From: Brachynemurus nebulosus | Lineage: Eukaryota; Arthropoda; Insecta; Neuroptera; Myrmeleontidae | NCBI GenBank assembly: GCA_035578155.1 | Contig: JAPWDM010000043.1 | Span: forward strand, 549,001 to 613,000 | Direction: 5' to 3' | Length of the DNA stretch: 64,000 bases | In this document: positions 61,020-64,000 of the stretch, piece by piece | Layout: every line of letters begins with the position of its first letter | How positions within the stretch are numbered: the stretch's first letter is position 1 | Notes under the pieces: model-generated | What the model was told of the DNA's origin: nothing | Database searches by the model: none | What the model saw: only the letters and a program-made list of their open reading frames with translations | Translations under genes and position numbers: made by a program

Positions 61020-62231
61020 TTAATATCTTCTATAGGGTCGTAAGTATAACCCTTTACCTGAAATTTTTTCATCACCATCGTTGGCGACTGTATTCTCGTC
61101 ATAATCAGCTTCATTGTCGCTCGCAGTATCTTCGCTATCGCTAGCAGATGTTTTTTCATCGCTGTCTTCGCCATCATTTGATATATACTTTAACACTGGC
61201 TCAATAATATCATGCTTTTCCAATTCCCTAGTTATTGAGATAATCTGCTTTCCAATGTCACTTTCGTTTAAATTATTAAAATGGCTTCGTTTTTTCTCGT
61301 TTTCGATATAATCCGCGAAGCTGGGATTTATAATATGACTCCTTTCCATTAAATTACATATAGTATTAACCATTTCTTCTCCAATTTGCGTCTGAGTCGC
61401 TAAACTTCTTAGTTCATCAACTAAATGGTTCGGGTCAGCAAAATATTCTTCTTCATCAACAGGTTTCGAATGGCCATTATGAAGGTTAACATTTTCATCA
61501 TCATATTTGAAATGTTTAGCTCCCCCATTTATTGAGTTGGATGTTGAAGGTTGTTCCTTTTCTTCTGAATTTTTATATTCTTGTTCTTCATCCTTTGCGC
61601 ATGCGTTCTGAAGCTTTTTGATCATTAATATGTCTAGTGCAGTTTGTAAGAGACCAGCCACTTTTGGAGTAAAACTTGTTTCTTTGTAGTTATCAGGCGA
61701 TGGTAAATGCTTTTGTTCATCAGATCGATTATCTTCGACATTTAGCGATTGTAGAATATTATGCGAGTTTTTAAAGCGTGGAATTTACTTCTGATTGCTT
61801 CTGCTGCAGCCATCATACTTTCATCAAAAGTATTCAAGTTTCTTTTAGATAGATCTGTATCATTTTCGTGTTGATTTTGAAATACTGGTGCTTTATCTTC
61901 CTTTGCTTCAATATCATTTCTTGCTTCAAAACTATATTCGGTTTCATTATCATCATTTTCATCATTAGATTTTGACGACTCACTTTGTATTGAAAGTCTC
62001 TTCTTCTCCGCGCTGTTCACTTGTGTCCCATTATTTACCGACTGATTAGTGGTATATTCAAACTGATTATTTTTTCATCTGACCATTATTGTTTGTCTGA
62101 TGTTCCCAAGCACGCACTCTTCTTTTCATATCACGTAAAAGAGAATCTCTCCGCGAAAATGTCTTATCACAACGCATACACTCAAAGATTTTTGATAGAT
62201 GTGAAGAGTTTGAATTATAGAATAACACTGA
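61020..62231 (-). pseudogene. C2H2-finger acidic protein, left copy of an inverted pair
   Basis: Three open segments follow one another on the minus strand. First (62231-62067) is a single finger, FECMRCDKTFSRRDSLLRDM, in which the first zinc His is Asp. After a +1 shift in an A6 run comes an acidic region (62062-61743; MNSAEKKRLSIQSESSKSND onward). After a -1 shift at the heptamer TTTAAAA (61769-61775) comes a long acidic, helical region ending GKGLYLRPYRRY before the stop at 61020. There is no nonsense codon inside the segments. The function is unknown; the modular layout is reminiscent of genes carried by large arthropod mobile elements, but I cannot name a family. It may be a pseudogene, or a gene using introns or frameshifting. 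Confidence 0.55.
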
Positions 62232-62289
62232 TTAGTTTTTATATCGACCCGACCTTATATAGTATCGCCAGAGCAGAATTGACGTAAGG

Positions 62290-62840
62290 TAACGCCAACA
62301 CCAAATGACACCAAAAACACACCAAATTACACCAAAATTACACCAAAAACACACCAAAAATACACCAAAAATACACAAAATAACACCAAAATTACACCAA
62401 ATAACACCAAATTTGCACCAAAAATACACCAAAAATACACCAAATAACACCAAAATTACGTCAAAAATACACCAAAGTACACCAAATTTACACCAAAAAT
62501 ACACCAAATTATACCAAAAATACACCAAATAACACCAAAATTACACCAAATAACACCAAAATTACACCAAATAACACTAAAATTACACCAAAAATACACT
62601 AAAAATACACCAAATTACACCAAATTTACACCAAAAATACACCAAATTATACCAAAAATACACCAAATTACACCAAAAATACACCAAATAACACCAAAAT
62701 TACACCAAATAACACCAAAATTACACCAAAAATACACCAAATAACACCAAAACTACACCAAAATTACACCAAAAATACACCAAATTACACCAAAAATACA
62801 CCAAATTACACCAAAAATACACCAAATTACACCAAAAAGA
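62290..62840 (+). repeat. ACACCAAA minisatellite at the centre of the inverted pair
   Basis: Units of 10-11 bp, 'acaccaaaaat' and 'acaccaaatt', run for about 550 bp. They separate the two arms of the inverted gene pair. The ORFs here (His-Gln-Lys-Tyr repeats) are translation of the repeat. Confidence 0.93.
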
Positions 62841-62942
62841 TTCTAAAATGCCCCAGTTTCTGTGCTGCTTTACTGTTAGCGTTACCTTACGTCAGTTCTG
62901 CTCTGGCTATAGTCTATAAGGTTGGGTCGATATAAAAACTAA

Positions 62943-64000
62943 TCAGTGTTATTCTATAATTCAAACTCTTCACATCTATCAAAAATCTTTGAGTGTATGC
63001 GTTGTGATAAGACATTTTCGCGGAGAGATTCTCTTTTACGTGATATGAAAAGAAGAGTGCGTGCTTGGGAACATCAGACAAACAATAATGGTCAGATGAA
63101 AAAATAATCAGTTTGAATATACCACTAATCAGTCGGTAAATAATGGGACACAAGTGAACAGCGCGGAGAAGAAGAGACTTTCAATACAAAGTGAGTCGTC
63201 AAAATCTAATGATGAAAATGATGATAATGAAACCGAATATAGTTTTGAAGCAAGAAATGATATTGAAGCAAAGGAAGATAAAGCACCAGTATTTCAAAAT
63301 CAACACGAAAATGATACAGATCTATCTAAAAGAAACTTGAATACTTTTGATGAAAGTATGATGGCTGCAGCAGAAGCAATCAGAAGTAAATTCCACGCTT
63401 TAAAAACTCGCATAATATTCTACAATCGCTAAATGTCGAAGATAATCGATCTGATGAACAAAAGCATTTACCATCGCCTGATAACTACAAAGAAACAAGT
63501 TTTACACCAAAAGTGGCTGGTCTCTTACAAACTGCACTAGACATATTAATGATCAAAAAGCTTCAGAACGCATGCGCAAAGGATGAAGAACAAGAATATA
63601 AAAATTCAGAAGAAAAGGAACAACCTTCAACATCCAACTCAATAAATGGGGGAGCTAAACATTTCAAATATGATGATGAAAATGTTAACCTTCATAATGG
63701 CCATTCGAAACCTGTTGATGAAGAAGAATATTTTGCTGACCCGAACCATTTAGTTGATGAACTAAGAAGTTTAGCGACTCAGACGCAAATTGGAGAAGAA
63801 ATGGTTAATACTATATGTAATTTAATGGAAAGGAGTCATATTATAAATCCCAGCTTCGCGGATTATATCGAAAACGAGAAAAAACGAAGCCATTTTAATA
63901 ATTTAAAGGAGAGTGACATTGGGCGGCGAATTATCTCGATAACTCGTAAATTGGAAAAGTATGATATTATTGAACCAGTGTTAAAATATGTATCCAATGA
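62943..64000 (+). pseudogene. C2H2-finger acidic protein, right copy (cut by window end)
   Basis: It is the mirror of the left copy (positions sum to 125174): finger segment to the TAA at 63105-63107, acidic segment with stop at 63430-63432, and third segment open to the window end. The T TTA AAA heptamer lies at 63399-63405, in phase. Sequence is identical to the left arm from 62924 to 63907, then about 15% different (for example N to K, KQ to RR, H to Y). A -1 shift on the heptamer would join the second and third segments exactly. The third segment is missing its end because the window stops. Confidence 0.55.

Noticed and set aside
62300..62840. CRISPR-like alternation of short repeats and spacers
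   Set aside because: The spacers are themselves variants of the same 10-11 bp ACACCAAA unit, and the organism is a eukaryote.
62931..62937. TATAAAA as promoter of the right-arm gene
   Set aside because: The arthropod-type initiator TCAGT follows after only a few bases instead of about 25-30, so the pair does not form a normal core promoter.

Overview
This window is eukaryotic nuclear DNA, very AT-rich and gene-poor, from an arthropod, most likely an insect. The evidence is intron/exon structure with GT-AG junctions, insect-type DNA transposons (hAT, PIF/Harbinger, Tc1/mariner and pogo types, a THAP-domain element), Penelope-like retroelements, many long (TA)n arrays, a short (CCTAA)n run and the GATGGCG motif common in insect DNA. 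The species cannot be named from sequence alone. No rRNA, tRNA or CRISPR array was seen.

Layout. 0-7 kb: a hAT MITE, then a foldback-type element whose arms are ordered tandem arrays and whose interior holds a fragment of a ubiquitin-specific-protease-like gene. 8.4-9.2 kb: a broken, internally deleted hAT transposase. 9.3-13.5 kb: a nested composite containing a palindromic Penelope-like element (16-bp target duplication) and a second hAT MITE (8-bp duplication). 13.8-15.1 kb: a foldback palindrome. 16.9-18.4 kb: a nearly perfect palindromic Penelope-like element with two GIY-YIG endonuclease reading frames, two hammerhead-ribozyme-like motifs and a 13-bp target duplication. 19.9-28 kb: a candidate host exon, a THAP-domain exon, a Harbinger-type MITE and a small two-exon helix-turn-helix gene. 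29-38 kb: a 3.7-kb palindrome with a Tc1-like insertion in one arm, (TA)n-rich DNA and a pogo-type MITE. 38-51.7 kb: dispersed repeats carrying microsatellites, a 160-bp tandem repeat, a hAT MITE and two more palindromes. 52.5-53.8 kb: the best host coding exon. 55.3-55.8 kb: an orphan ORF with a Cys/His C-terminus. 56.8-60.5 kb: a foldback element with minisatellite arms and a 9-bp target duplication. 61-64 kb: an inverted gene duplication around an ACACCAAA minisatellite, whose arms share a 984-bp tract of complete identity.

How the parts relate. The exons at 19.9-20.2 kb and 52.5-53.8 kb lie on the + strand, have compatible splice phase (GG|A) and similar low-complexity adaptor-like character. 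They may belong to one host gene whose roughly 32-kb intron has filled with repeats. The dominant theme is inverted duplication: at least nine palindromes of 0.2 to 6 kb, several nested, with target-site duplications showing that at least three integrated as units. The most unusual items are the ribozyme-like motifs in the palindromic Penelope elements, the sharply bounded identical tract in the 61-64 kb inverted gene pair, an in-phase T TTA AAA heptamer at a frame change in that gene, and foldback elements built from ordered minisatellites.
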